DNA from: Thiocapsa sp.
Lineage (GTDB): Bacteria > Pseudomonadota > Gammaproteobacteria > Chromatiales > Chromatiaceae
Reading direction: 5' to 3'
NCBI RefSeq assembly: GCF_018399035.1
Contig: NZ_CP073760.1
Location: forward strand, 1,302,001-1,366,000
Length of the DNA stretch: 64,000 bases
Positions within the stretch are counted from its first letter, which is position 1. Each line of letters opens with the position of its first letter. The position numbers were made by a program, and so were the translations under genes. Below, in pieces: positions 25,187-32,981 of the stretch. The notes under the pieces were generated by a model, which saw nothing but the letters and a program-made list of their open reading frames with translations, was not told where the DNA came from and made no database searches.

Positions 25187-27010
25187 ATGATCCTGCGTAA
25201 GCTCATGGAGCCGGTCGAGCTCCTGCGTCGTGTCTTTCCGCTGTTGTGGCGCAGTGCGCGCGGCTGGACCCTGGTCAGCACCGGACTCATCCTGCTCGAG
25301 GTGGCCTTGGGGTTGGCCGTGCTCTACCTGATCAAAGGCTTGGTCGACAGGATCACCGGGTTGCCTGCCGACGGTGCCGAGCTGGCCGTCGACCTGCAAC
25401 CGCTGCTGCTGTACCTGGGCCTGACCGGGCTCTGCACCCTGGCCTACGTCGCTGCGCGCGCACTTGCGGGCCTGGCCCGCGAGACCCAGGGGATGCTGGT
25501 CGCCGATTTCCTGGATCGCGAGATCCACGACCGCGCGATTCGGGCCGATCTCGCCTTCTACGAGAGCCCTCGCTATTTCGATACCCTGCGGCGCGCCCAG
25601 CAGTTCGGCAGCCAAAGGCCCGCGCAGGTCGTCGGCAATCTGCTCATGCTGCTCAAGAACGGCCTGATGATGGCCGGCGTGGTGCTGTTGGTGATGAGTG
25701 TGGATGTCTGGCTGCTGCCGCTGCTGTTGATCGCAACCCTTCCGGCACTCCTCGTCAGCCTGCGCTTTACCCGGCGGCTCTATGAGTGGCGACACAAACG
25801 CACCGAGATGGAACGTCGCGCCGGTTATCTCGGTTGGCTGATGACATCGGACCACCATGCCAAGGAGTTGCGGCTCAATCAGCTCGGCGCCTATCTGCGC
25901 GATCGTTACGCGGAGCTGCGCGGCCTGATCCGGCGCGAGCACCTGGGGATCACTCGGCACCGCACGCAGCTCGAGCTTGCGGTGGCCGCGCTCGCGACCC
26001 TGGCCTTCTTCGGCGCGCTGGCCTATCTGACGGTCCAGACCGCCGACGGCCGCAATACGGTCGGCGATCTCGCCCTCTTCCTGCTGGTGTTTCAGCGCGC
26101 TCAGTCGATGGGCCAGGAGGTGGTGCGGCAGATCTCCACGCTCTACGAGGATCATCTCTATCTCGGAGTGCTGTTCGAGTTCCTGGACATCCGCCCCGGC
26201 ATCCAGGATCTCGAAAACCCCTTACCGCTTCCGAATCCGATGCACGAAGGCATCCACCTGGATGGCGTCAGCTTTCGCTATCCGGGGACCGATGCCTGGG
26301 TCTTGAAGGATCTCGAGATGCGGATCCGCCCCGGTCAGGTGGTCGCCCTGGTCGGCGCGAACGGATCCGGCAAGACCTCGTTGATCAAGCTGCTCTGTCG
26401 GCTCTACGATCCGACCGAGGGGAGCATTCGGGTCGATGGCGAGGACGCGCGTTCTTTTGCGGTGGACGACTATCGGGCGCTGTTCAGTGTCATCTTCCAA
26501 GACTATGCCCGTTACGTGGAGAGCGTTCGCGAGAACATCCGTTTCGGCGACATCCGGTTGCCGGCCGACAGCCCGGAGGTCGAGCGCGCGGCGATCCAAG
26601 CCGGCGCGGACGCCTTCATTCGCCGACTCCCGGCCGGCTACGACACCCAGCTCAGCCGGATGTTCGAACAGGGCCATGAAATCAGTGTCGGACAGTGGCA
26701 GAAGCTGGCGCTCGCGCGGGCCTTTCTCCACCGCTCGAAGGTCGTCATCCTGGACGAGCCGACGAGCGCCTTGGACCCCAACGCGGAGTTCGAGCTGTTT
26801 CGGGACTTTCGGTCACGTATCGAGGGCCGAGCGGCGCTGATCATCAGTCACCGGCTCTCGACCATTCGGATGGCGGACATCATCTATGTCCTGGACGGCG
26901 GCATGATCCGCGAGCACGGCACCCACGATGAGCTCATCGCCAAACGAGGCATCTATACCGAGCTCTTCGAGCGCCAAGCGTACTTCTACCGAGAACATGT
27001 GACCCCATGA
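25187..27010 (+). CDS. ABC exporter (permease-ATPase), probable lasso exporter D
   Basis: This 607-residue half-transporter has six predicted membrane segments in residues 1-330 and then an ATPase domain: Walker A VGANGSGKTSLIKL (about 389-402), Q-loop FQDYARYVESV, signature ISVGQWQKLALARA (degenerate relative to LSGGQ), Walker B VVILDEPTSALD and the switch His in ISHRLSTI. The ISVGQ/Q-D-Y variant is common in RiPP-associated exporters. No peptidase domain is present, as expected when B2 removes the leader. It is the only intact exporter in the window and is flanked by 221-bp direct repeats. The link to the lasso genes is contextual. Confidence 0.82.
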   Translation: MILRKLMEPVELLRRVFPLLWRSARGWTLVSTGLILLEVALGLAVLYLIKGLVDRITGLPADGAELAVDLQPLLLYLGLTGLCTLAYVAARALAGLARETQGMLVADFLDREIHDRAIRADLAFYESPRYFDTLRRAQQFGSQRPAQVVGNLLMLLKNGLMMAGVVLLVMSVDVWLLPLLLIATLPALLVSLRFTRRLYEWRHKRTEMERRAGYLGWLMTSDHHAKELRLNQLGAYLRDRYAELRGLIRREHLGITRHRTQLELAVAALATLAFFGALAYLTVQTADGRNTVGDLALFLLVFQRAQSMGQEVVRQISTLYEDHLYLGVLFEFLDIRPGIQDLENPLPLPNPMHEGIHLDGVSFRYPGTDAWVLKDLEMRIRPGQVVALVGANGSGKTSLIKLLCRLYDPTEGSIRVDGEDARSFAVDDYRALFSVIFQDYARYVESVRENIRFGDIRLPADSPEVERAAIQAGADAFIRRLPAGYDTQLSRMFEQGHEISVGQWQKLALARAFLHRSKVVILDEPTSALDPNAEFELFRDFRSRIEGRAALIISHRLSTIRMADIIYVLDGGMIREHGTHDELIAKRGIYTELFERQAYFYREHVTP

Positions 27011-27021
27011 TCGACCTGCAT

Positions 27022-27085
27022 CGGCGAAAAGGGGTCACGCCCTTTCCGATGCTTAATCCGATCGATAGCGGCGTCAGTGCCTCGG
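27022..27085. repeat. Inverted GAAAAGGGG hairpin segment after the exporter
   Basis: The reverse complement matches the tails of the Rpn copies (GATCAGGTTAAGCATCGGAA type). The stem GAAAAGGGG/CCCTTTCC could terminate exporter transcription. Confidence 0.6.
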
Positions 27086-27420
27086 CCGGCTGTCGGGCCG
27101 AAGCCGACCCCACACTGTAGGTCGGACTTAAGTCCGACGAGACCTTGCAGCAAACCTCGGCGGCCTGTCGGGCTGAAGCCCGACCCACACTGTAGGTCGG
27201 ACTTAAGTCCGACGAGACCTTTCAGGAAGCCTCTGCGGCTGTCGGGCTGAAGCCCGACCCACACGGTGGGTCGGACTTAAGTCCGACGAGACCTTGCAGC
27301 AAACCTCGGCGGCCTGTCGGGCTGAAGCCCGACCCACACGGTAGGTCGGACTTCAGTCCGACGAGACCTTGCAGGAAGCCTCGGCGGGCTGTCGGGCTGA
27401 AGCCCGACCCACACTGTGGG
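27085..27420. repeat. GTAG-GTCGGACT palindrome array
   Basis: Several units of the type ACTGTAGGTCGGACTTAAGT followed by CCGAC, each paired with a GTCGGGCTGAAGCCCGAC unit. The GTAG head is clear on the plus strand. Confidence 0.85.
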
Positions 27421-27435
27421 ATGATGTACTTGCCG

Positions 27436-27534
27436 TCAAAGCCGTCCGATCCAGTACGCAGGTCGCCGGCGATGATGCGCGATTGCCAGTACCTCCACCG
27501 ATCCTGAACGCTCGCGATACAGAACCTTATAAGG
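27436..27534 (-). pseudogene. ParE toxin C-terminal fragment 2
   Basis: Same sequence as fragment 1, carried by the right-hand 221-bp direct repeat. Confidence 0.8.
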
Positions 27535-27561
27535 TTGGGGTGGCCGGGCGCCGCGGAGCGG

Positions 27562-27853
27562 GTGACGAAGGAACCGTATCGATCGCGTGGTACGTCCCCG
27601 GTATCCTCCCGGGATCGACGACGTGCAGTCGTCCTCTTCCACCGGCCGGACGGTCCGAGGGGTCGCGCTCGACGCGACGATCTCGGGAACCGCACCGAAC
27701 GCGCGTTGGCCGGACCCATCAGCGAGGCCGGTTGGTCGCCGATCGCGAGAACCGTGGTACGTCCCCGGTTTCCTGATGATAGCGGACTTGGCAGGGCGCT
27801 GACGCCTTGCTCCGCGCTCGAACTGACCTGTAATCGAAGTGAATTAAGTAAAC
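27562..27853. repeat. 292-bp direct repeat, copy 2 (unoccupied intron site)
   Basis: Counterpart of 3737-4028. It ends GTGAATTAAGTAAAC and continues uninterrupted into TGTCCCCGGAATTC. Confidence 0.9.
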
Positions 27854-27905
27854 TGTCCCCGGAATTCAATTCAGAAGTGAATTAAGTAAACTGTCCCCGG
27901 AATTC
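27838..27905. other. Two vacant target sites for the ORF-less introns
   Basis: GAATTAAGTAAAC^TGTCCCC occurs twice, with junctions at 27853/27854 and 27891/27892. On the minus strand it reads CCGGGGACA^GTTTACTT, exactly the exons flanking elements B and C-D. Confidence 0.85.
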
Positions 27906-27927
27906 ACCGCCCTCAAAACCGGGAAGA

Positions 27928-28452
27928 AGTAGCGGCGACTTCAGTCCCCCAAGGGTAGGGGCGACTTTAGTCGCCCAGAGGCAGGCGCGACCTCAGTCCC
28001 CCAAGGGTAGGGGCGACTTTAGTCGCCCAGAGGCAGGCGCGACCTCAGTCCCCCAAAGGCAGGCGCGACTTCAGTCGCCCAAAGGCAGGCGCGACATCAG
28101 TCCCCCAAAGGCAGGCGCGACCTCAGTCCCCCAAAGGCAGGCGCGACTTCAGTCGCCCAAAGGCAGGCGCGACATCAGTCCCCCAAGGGTAGGGGCGACT
28201 TCAGTCGCCCATGGGTAGCGGCGACTTCAGTCGCCCATGGGTAGGGGCGACTTCAGTCGCCCATGGGTAGGGGCGACTTCAGTCGCCCAGAGGTAGCGGC
28301 GACTTCAGTCGCCCAGAGGTAGCGGCGACTTCAGTCGCCCAGAGTCAGGCGCGACTTCAGTCGCCCAGAGTCAGGCGCGACTTCAGTCGCCCAGAGGTAG
28401 GGGCGACTTCAGTCGCCCGGAAACCAAGCCGCAGGAGCGAGGGGGCGACTAA
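27928..28452. repeat. RAYT-flanking REP array, about 19 units
   Basis: 26-bp tandem units of the form GTAGGGGCGACTTCAGTCGC + CCAGAG. Some are decayed (GCAGGCGCGACCTCAGTCCC). The array ends with an inverted hairpin after GGAAACCAAGCCGCAGGAGC. GTAG directly precedes most hairpins. Confidence 0.9.
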
Positions 28453-28462
28453 AGTCGCCCCT

Positions 28463-28560
28463 ACAGCCCCTACAGCCCCTACACGCCCCTACAGCCCCTA
28501 CAGCCCCTACACGCCCCTACAGCCCCTACAGCCCCTACAGCCCCTACACGCCCCTACAAA
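28463..28560. repeat. 10-bp minisatellite CAGCCCCTAC
   Basis: About ten direct copies of CAGCCCCTAC/ACGCCCCTAC lie between the REP array and the RAYT stop. CCCCTAC is the reverse complement of the GTAGGGG head, so this may be an array of REP heads that lost their hairpins. Confidence 0.8.
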
Positions 28561-28573
28561 ACCCGATATGCAT

Positions 28574-29059
28574 CTACACCAAGATATCCCCAACATCCCA
28601 CGGAGTCGCCCCTACCCAAACCGCATCCCACAGAGAATAATCACCGACCGCCTGCACCAACCCCCGACGCAAGGGATTCGCAACGATATACCGCGCGATG
28701 TCCCGCAGCGTCTCATCTCGACGCACCGCATGATCGTGAAAACCACGCTGCCACACCGGAGCCGCCACCCCGGCGACCTCGCCGAGACGCCGTGCCGAGC
28801 GCCCCTTCAACCGCCGCATCACCGACGACAGATCCGCACCGTCGCCCAGCACGAACAACCAATGCAAATGATCCGGCATCACCACGAAAGCCAGACTCCG
28901 CACCTCCCCCGCCCGGTCCAGCAGCCGCATCTCGTCGACCAGGATCCGGCCCGACGTCAAATCCGCAAACACAGCCCGACGACCCTCGATCACCGTCGTC
29001 ACGTGATACGCACGACCAGGCTCCGAGAACCGCCCCTTCAACAAATCGTCCCGAGACAT
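28574..29059 (-). CDS. REP-associated tyrosine transposase (RAYT, Y1/HUH)
   Basis: This 161-residue protein of the Y1_Tnp superfamily has the HUH metal-binding motif in VVMPDHLHWLFVL and a downstream catalytic Tyr in LRDIARYIVANPLRRGLV, preceded by WQRGFHDHAVR. RAYTs cut and join single-stranded REP hairpins carrying a 5' GTAG/GGAG tetranucleotide and are domesticated relatives of IS200/IS605 transposases. The gene is bracketed on both sides by GTAG-headed GGCGACT palindromes, as expected for its cognate REPs. I chose the ATG at 29059 (MSRDDLLKGRF) over 29077. Confidence 0.9.
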   Translation of the reverse strand: MSRDDLLKGRFSEPGRAYHVTTVIEGRRAVFADLTSGRILVDEMRLLDRAGEVRSLAFVVMPDHLHWLFVLGDGADLSSVMRRLKGRSARRLGEVAGVAAPVWQRGFHDHAVRRDETLRDIARYIVANPLRRGLVQAVGDYSLWDAVWVGATPWDVGDILV

Positions 29060-29119
29060 ATCCACCCCTGACCGCATCCATACGATGGCCGGCGCCGCAT
29101 CATGCCGTGTAGGGACATG

Positions 29120-29220
29120 TAGGGGTAGCGGCGACTTCAGTCGCCCATGGGTAGCGGCGACTTCAGTCGCCCGGAAACCAAACCGCAGGAGCGAGGGGGC
29201 GACTAAAGTCGCCCCTACAA
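29120..29220. repeat. REPs upstream of the RAYT gene
   Basis: Two GTAGCGGCGACTTCAGTCGC units and one inverted GGCGACTAAAGTCGCC after GGAAACCAAACCGCAGGAGC. Confidence 0.9.
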
Positions 29221-29269
29221 CCCCTCCCGCCCGGCAGCGCTACTTGGCTGAACTCTGCTAATCCCCCAT

Positions 29270-29924
29270 CTACCTCCCACGCTCTACCGCCATCGCTCGG
29301 CCGATCAATGAAGGTCGTGCCTGATCCTTGGCCTCGTGACGCGGAGCGTCGAGGCGACACTCGCACGCGGAGAGGGTGTCGATCATGGTATTGCCGACGA
29401 AGCGGATCCGCTCCTCCCCGACCCCGGCCTTGCGCAGATTTGCGTTGGCGAACTCGCTCGTGGTGAAGAACCAATTGGTGATCGCGTCCGTCACCATCCG
29501 GTTGATCTCCTCCGGCATGGTCCAGTCGCCGGAGCGAATGCCGCCCTCCACGTGCGCCACCGGCACACACAGCTTCTGCGCCGCGATCGCGCAGGCCATG
29601 GTCGAGGTCACGTCCCCCCACCACCAGGCACAGATCGGAGCGGTCATCGAGCAACAACCGCTCGTAACGGGTCATGATCGCCGCCGTCTGCTCGGCCTGA
29701 GTTCCGGACCCGACCTCCAGGTTCACATCCGGCGCCGGGATCCCGAGCTGGACAAAAAAATCGCCCGAAAGACGGGCCTCATAGTGTTGGCCGGTATGCA
29801 CCAGGCGGTACCGCAGCGGACCGCCCGCCGCTTCTCGCGCCTGTAGCGCCTTAATAATCGGCGCCACCTTCATGAAGTTTGGCCGCGCGCCGGCGATGAT
29901 GTCGATCCGCTTCGTTCCAGGCAT
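29270..29924 (-). pseudogene. UDP-GlcNAc 2-epimerase (wecB/wbjD type), truncated and frameshifted
   Basis: The frame begins MPGTKRIDIIAGARPNFMKV and runs through RYRLVHTGQHYEARLSGDFF to CLVVGG, where six Gs (29614-29619) replace an expected five. The correct reading continues in the next frame as GDVTSTMACAIAAQKLCVPV, HVEGGIRSGDWTMPEEINRM and VGNTMIDTL. Roughly residues 1-215 of about 370 are present. The C-terminal UDP-binding half is gone; a C-terminal scrap lies at 3606-3735 on the same strand. WbjD-type enzymes complete UDP-FucNAc synthesis, and a WbjC scrap is at 33475-33681. Confidence 0.85.
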
Positions 29925-29950
29925 TCATCCACTCCGCTTAATTCGCACCA

Positions 29951-30052
29951 CTATTCCTGCTCACTCTGCAGAAGATGCATTGCACCGTGGATAACGGAAA
30001 TGACATCAATTTGATCCGCTATAATGTGATATATATTCAGGTAATCCGTATT
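29951..30052 (-). pseudogene. ParE-like toxin remnant
   Basis: The frame reads NTDYLNIYHIIADQIDVISV then IHGAMHLL, matching the last third of ParE toxins (...YRIIYxIxxDxIxVLxVxHGAR). It overlaps the end of the antitoxin in another frame, as if a deletion fused the two genes. Confidence 0.6.
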
Positions 30053-30221
30053 TCCTTCTGATCTCGCCAACATCTTTCGTTCTTCCTGCATTGCTATCCT
30101 CGATCCCTTGCTCAATCGCTTCTCGAACGTAGATTTCATACATCAAGTCTTCCCAAGTTGCATTGCCGGGAAGCTGATCAATCAGCTTGTAAGCATCTGG
30201 TTTGCTGACTATCGTAGACAT
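30006..30221 (-). CDS. Addiction-module antitoxin with fused toxin scrap
   Basis: The 71-residue frame starts MSTIVSKPDAYKLIDQLPGN with GAGG 6 nt upstream of the ATG at 30221. Residues to about RRKYGLP are antitoxin. The last ten (EYISHYSGSN) are toxin DNA read out of frame. Probably an orphan antitoxin. Confidence 0.65.
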   Translation of the reverse strand: MSTIVSKPDAYKLIDQLPGNATWEDLMYEIYVREAIEQGIEDSNAGRTKDVGEIRRKYGLPEYISHYSGSN

Positions 30222-30282
30222 CTTCAACCTCGACATGGATGAATAACCGGAGGAAACAGATAAGCGTCCGGTGTGACGTCAC

Positions 30283-30744
30283 TCAATGTCCATCTCCAGT
30301 AAATAATGGAACTTGAAGCGTCGGTAGACGTGCCTTTCCAACCAGGTCGAAGACATGTTGCCGCCAAAAAGGCCAAACATTGTGAACCGCATTAAAATCC
30401 GCAAATGCCGTAAGTGCATCCTGCGAGATTGGACAGATCATTTCGTAGATAACAAAATAGTCGGCTTCAATACCGAAATAAACCTTCGGATCTTGATCAG
30501 ATACACAATCGACAACCCGTTCGCCAAGCGAAACCATGACGTGAAGCTCACGCGTAGAGTTCCCTGAGCGATCCTGTTCCTCAACACTGAAGCGAACCCC
30601 ACGCTTATGTTGTTGGAGTGCTTCGAGTTCGTCCTGATCCGGCATTACCTCACCACGGAACAGACGCGATTTGTATAAGACGATATCTCGCAAACGCAAA
30701 CCGGCAATCGCTTCGTTGACCAGATTCTCGGCTTCAATTTTCAC
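30283..30744 (-). CDS. SecB-like chaperone of a TA-chaperone (TAC) operon
   Basis: This 153-residue protein starts with GTG (KIEAENLVNEAIAGLRLRDI...), overlapping the antitoxin stop by GTGA; an ATG at 30765 is the alternative. The SecB fold is suggested by an N-terminal strand set with VLYKSRLFRGE, a central VMVSLGERVVDCVSDQDPKV and a helical C-terminus, SQDALTAFADFNAVHNVWPF. In TAC systems a solitary SecB-like chaperone folds the antitoxin and protects it from proteolysis. It is third in the order toxin, antitoxin, chaperone. Confidence 0.8.
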   Translation of the reverse strand: MKIEAENLVNEAIAGLRLRDIVLYKSRLFRGEVMPDQDELEALQQHKRGVRFSVEEQDRSGNSTRELHVMVSLGERVVDCVSDQDPKVYFGIEADYFVIYEMICPISQDALTAFADFNAVHNVWPFWRQHVFDLVGKARLPTLQVPLFTGDGH

Positions 30745-31307
30745 GCCGCCTTCGCCTGTTTCCATTGCTCAATCTCAACGATCGTAGCGCTTTCTCCGCG
30801 GAAATTCTTTCCGCACGAAATACCGTCAATCCGCACGGGGTTGCCGTTCACGTACTCATTATCATCATTGAACGGTAACTGCCCTTCAAGCTCTTCAGCG
30901 TCTTTCAAATCGGCCATCAACCGTGGATATCGACCGACGAGTCGCAATAGCCGATCCATCGCAGCACTCTGAACCACCTCCCCACGCTCATATTTTGAAA
31001 AGGCGTTGGCGCCACCTCCAAAAAGCTCCGATGCCTCCTTCTGTGTCAGACCTAGACGGTCGCGCAGCGCACGAATCTCTTCACCGGTCAGAAGACCATC
31101 CGCCCGCCGCCGCGCATCCAAAATTCGGGTGTGATTCCGACGGATCTGATCATCGAAGATCGGGTCCGCCCCGCAACACTCGCACGCATAGCCTTCCAAG
31201 CCGCTGACGAGCAGCTCGGCCCCATGGTGCTGGAATGTCTCACTGTAGGTCACGGGTGTCAGCGTTCCCCGTTCACACATCGGACAAGTCAGATCTTTGT
31301 GGGACAT
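30741..31307 (-). CDS. MqsA-family antitoxin with C-terminal extension
   Basis: This 188-residue protein has an N-terminal zinc site, CPMCERGTLTPV plus YACECCGADPIFDD, and then the MqsA helix-turn-helix RDRLGLTQKEASELFGGGAN followed by FSKYERGE. Canonical MqsA ends near residue 131; this one continues for about 55 residues (...NGNPVRIDGISCGKNFRGES...), a probable chaperone-addiction (ChAD) segment that the SecB-like protein binds. Its ATG overlaps the toxin's TAA by one base (TAATG), and its stop overlaps the chaperone start. Confidence 0.82.
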   Translation of the reverse strand: MSHKDLTCPMCERGTLTPVTYSETFQHHGAELLVSGLEGYACECCGADPIFDDQIRRNHTRILDARRRADGLLTGEEIRALRDRLGLTQKEASELFGGGANAFSKYERGEVVQSAAMDRLLRLVGRYPRLMADLKDAEELEGQLPFNDDNEYVNGNPVRIDGISCGKNFRGESATIVEIEQWKQAKAA

Positions 31308-31651
31308 TAGCGTTCTCGGTGAAACGAAGCGAGATTCACAACAACGCAGTCGCGATCGAGTTTCAGTTTCACGTAAAGGTCATCAACGACGCCGGTCGGA
31401 CCGGAATACGGCACCAGATAGACATCGAACCAGGGTCCAGCAGCCGCATAACGTTCGGCATGCCTAAAATGGCAGTCGTTCAGCAACTGTAAGCATCGGT
31501 GAACGTCCTCGGGTGCATAGCCGAGGTTCTCCACGTCTTGCTGCACTCTACGACTGAGGTAGTGGACGCACCCTTGCTTCGCGAGCTCACAAACCCGGGA
31601 AACGGAGTACTCAGCGATTGCTCGACGCTCAGCATCTGGACTTCTAACCAT
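31307..31651 (-). CDS. MqsR-family toxin
   Basis: This 114-residue protein is longer than E. coli MqsR (98). It keeps the family layout: VCELAKQGCVHYLSRRVQQD, LQLLNDCHFRHAERY and the C-terminal strands DDLYVKLKLDRDCVVVNLAS followed by FH. MqsR toxins are ribosome-independent mRNA interferases that favour GCU. The toxin comes first in the operon, as usual for mqsRA and TAC operons. Confidence 0.8.
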   Translation of the reverse strand: MVRSPDAERRAIAEYSVSRVCELAKQGCVHYLSRRVQQDVENLGYAPEDVHRCLQLLNDCHFRHAERYAAAGPWFDVYLVPYSGPTGVVDDLYVKLKLDRDCVVVNLASFHRER

Positions 31652-31804
31652 TATGGTTAGTCAGATCGCGAAAAACAACCCGCCAGCGACCTCTCAGGGA
31701 CCTCCCTACCTGTCCAGTCATAAGTCTTCCAAAAAAACCATAAAAAATTAGCAGCAATGGTTTGGTGTGTCGTCGGGACGCGGAACTTGGGAAGAACTTA
31801 CAGA

Positions 31805-31924
31805 CTATGCGGTCTCCGCCATCTCGATCGCCACCCGACTCACCTCCAAGATCTCCTCCATCGGGATCGGCGCCAGCCCGCCGTTGCGCAGCGCTTCGAC
31901 GAAGGCTGCGCCCACCGGCCTCAA
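31805..31924 (-). pseudogene. C-terminal scrap of a Gfo/Idh/MocA oxidoreductase
   Basis: The minus strand reads GAAFVEALRNGGLAPIPMEE and ILEVSRVAIEMAETA, then stop: the usual last helices of sugar-nucleotide dehydrogenases of this family. It lies in the dismembered polysaccharide locus. No start is present. Confidence 0.55.
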
Positions 31925-31960
31925 CGACTACTTTACCTGACGCTCCGTCTGCGCCTCCAA

Positions 31961-32035
31961 CAGAGGGGCGACTTCAGTCGCCCGGAAACCAAGCCGCAGG
32001 AGCGAGGGGGCGACTAAAGTCGCCGCTACACGCCC
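31961..32035. repeat. REP pair (GGCGACT family)
   Basis: GGGGCGACTTCAGTCGCCC, then GGAAACCAAGCCGCAGGAGC, then GGCGACTAAAGTCGCCGCTA: the same compound unit as at the RAYT gene and in the 57-63 kb array. Confidence 0.88.
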
Positions 32036-32096
32036 CTACACGCCCCTACCCGTCTCTATGAGGTTCCCCCGGAATTGACGTCGACGGAACCCTGTC

Positions 32097-32255
32097 CCGC
32101 AACCGCGCCCCGTTGGCGCGCCCGGCACGGCGGGGCGTCGGCGCCGACATCGGATCAGGGATGCGCCGGCCCCAAGCAGATCGCTCGGAAGCAGGCGAGG
32201 CCGATTCGTCGCCGATCGCGATGACCGTGGTACGTCCCCGGTTTCCCCGCGAGGC
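32097..32255 (-). repeat. Single inverted copy of the 57-63 kb array core
   Basis: The reverse complement matches the array core from GCGGTTGCGGGAC back to GGAAACCGGGGACGTACCAC. It carries a vacant site for intron A. Confidence 0.88.
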
Positions 32256-32266
32256 TGGTCAGCGGC

Positions 32267-32460
32267 TCAATGAAAGAGCGCATCCGGGGTGTCGGCTGTA
32301 AGGATGCGTTCGGACCAAAGACGCAAGGTGTCGCTGTCGGCGGACGCGACGCGCTCGCGCAGGGCATTGGCGGAGGTCTCGCCGAATTTCTTTTCGATCT
32401 GCCAGAGCAGGATGTTGGCCTCGCCTTGGCGATGGCCTTTCTCGATTCCGGCACGCTCGA
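32267..32460 (-). pseudogene. Rpn/DUF4351-type C-terminal fragment
   Basis: It reads GIEKGHRQGEANILLWQIEK and FGETSANALRERVASADSDT, ending in LTADTPDALFH: the C-terminal DUF4351 segment of another Rpn-family nuclease. The rest is replaced by CCGGTTTCC repeat DNA. Confidence 0.65.
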
Positions 32461-32681
32461 CGGTGGTGACGTAGCGGGAAACCGGGGACGCGGGAAACCG
32501 GGGACGGACCGCCACGGTTGTTTCTGATTGACCCGGGAAACTGCGTTCTGTGCTTGTTCAGTCTCAAGAAAATGTGGTCTGTCCCTGATTAGCTGTGTCC
32601 CTGATTAGCTTGGTCTGTCCCTGATTAGCTCACCAGTTTTGTAGGGTAATGGGACAAGCGCAGCACATCCATCACAACGTC

Positions 32682-32981
32682 TTAGGCGTGATGGAGGGGT
32701 TGTACGGCAAGGCGCAGGCCCAGTGCCTTGAGGATCGCCGTCAGGCTGCGGAGCTCGGGGTTTCCTTCGGGCGAAAGCGTGCGGTAGAGCTGGTTTGGGT
32801 GTAGATGGGCCTGCTCGGCAATCCGGGCAACACCGCCGAATGCCTTGGACATCTGGCGCAGCGCAATCAACAGGTCGGCTTGATCTCCGTCTGCGAGAAT
32901 GTCATTGAGATATTGGGTCGCGAAGGCCGCATCCTCCCTGAAGAGCTCGGCCATGGCTTCATCATGGGTTCTATCCTTCAT
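32682..32981 (-). CDS. HigA-like addiction-module antidote
   Basis: This 99-residue protein, MKDRTHDEAMAELFREDAAF..., has a C-terminal helix-turn-helix (GGVARIAEQAHLHPNQLYRT then LSPEGNPELRSL). It belongs to the 'putative addiction module antidote' group that follows a HigB/RelE-like gene. It overlaps the toxin stop by 11 nt. Confidence 0.82.
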   Translation of the reverse strand: MKDRTHDEAMAELFREDAAFATQYLNDILADGDQADLLIALRQMSKAFGGVARIAEQAHLHPNQLYRTLSPEGNPELRSLTAILKALGLRLAVQPLHHA

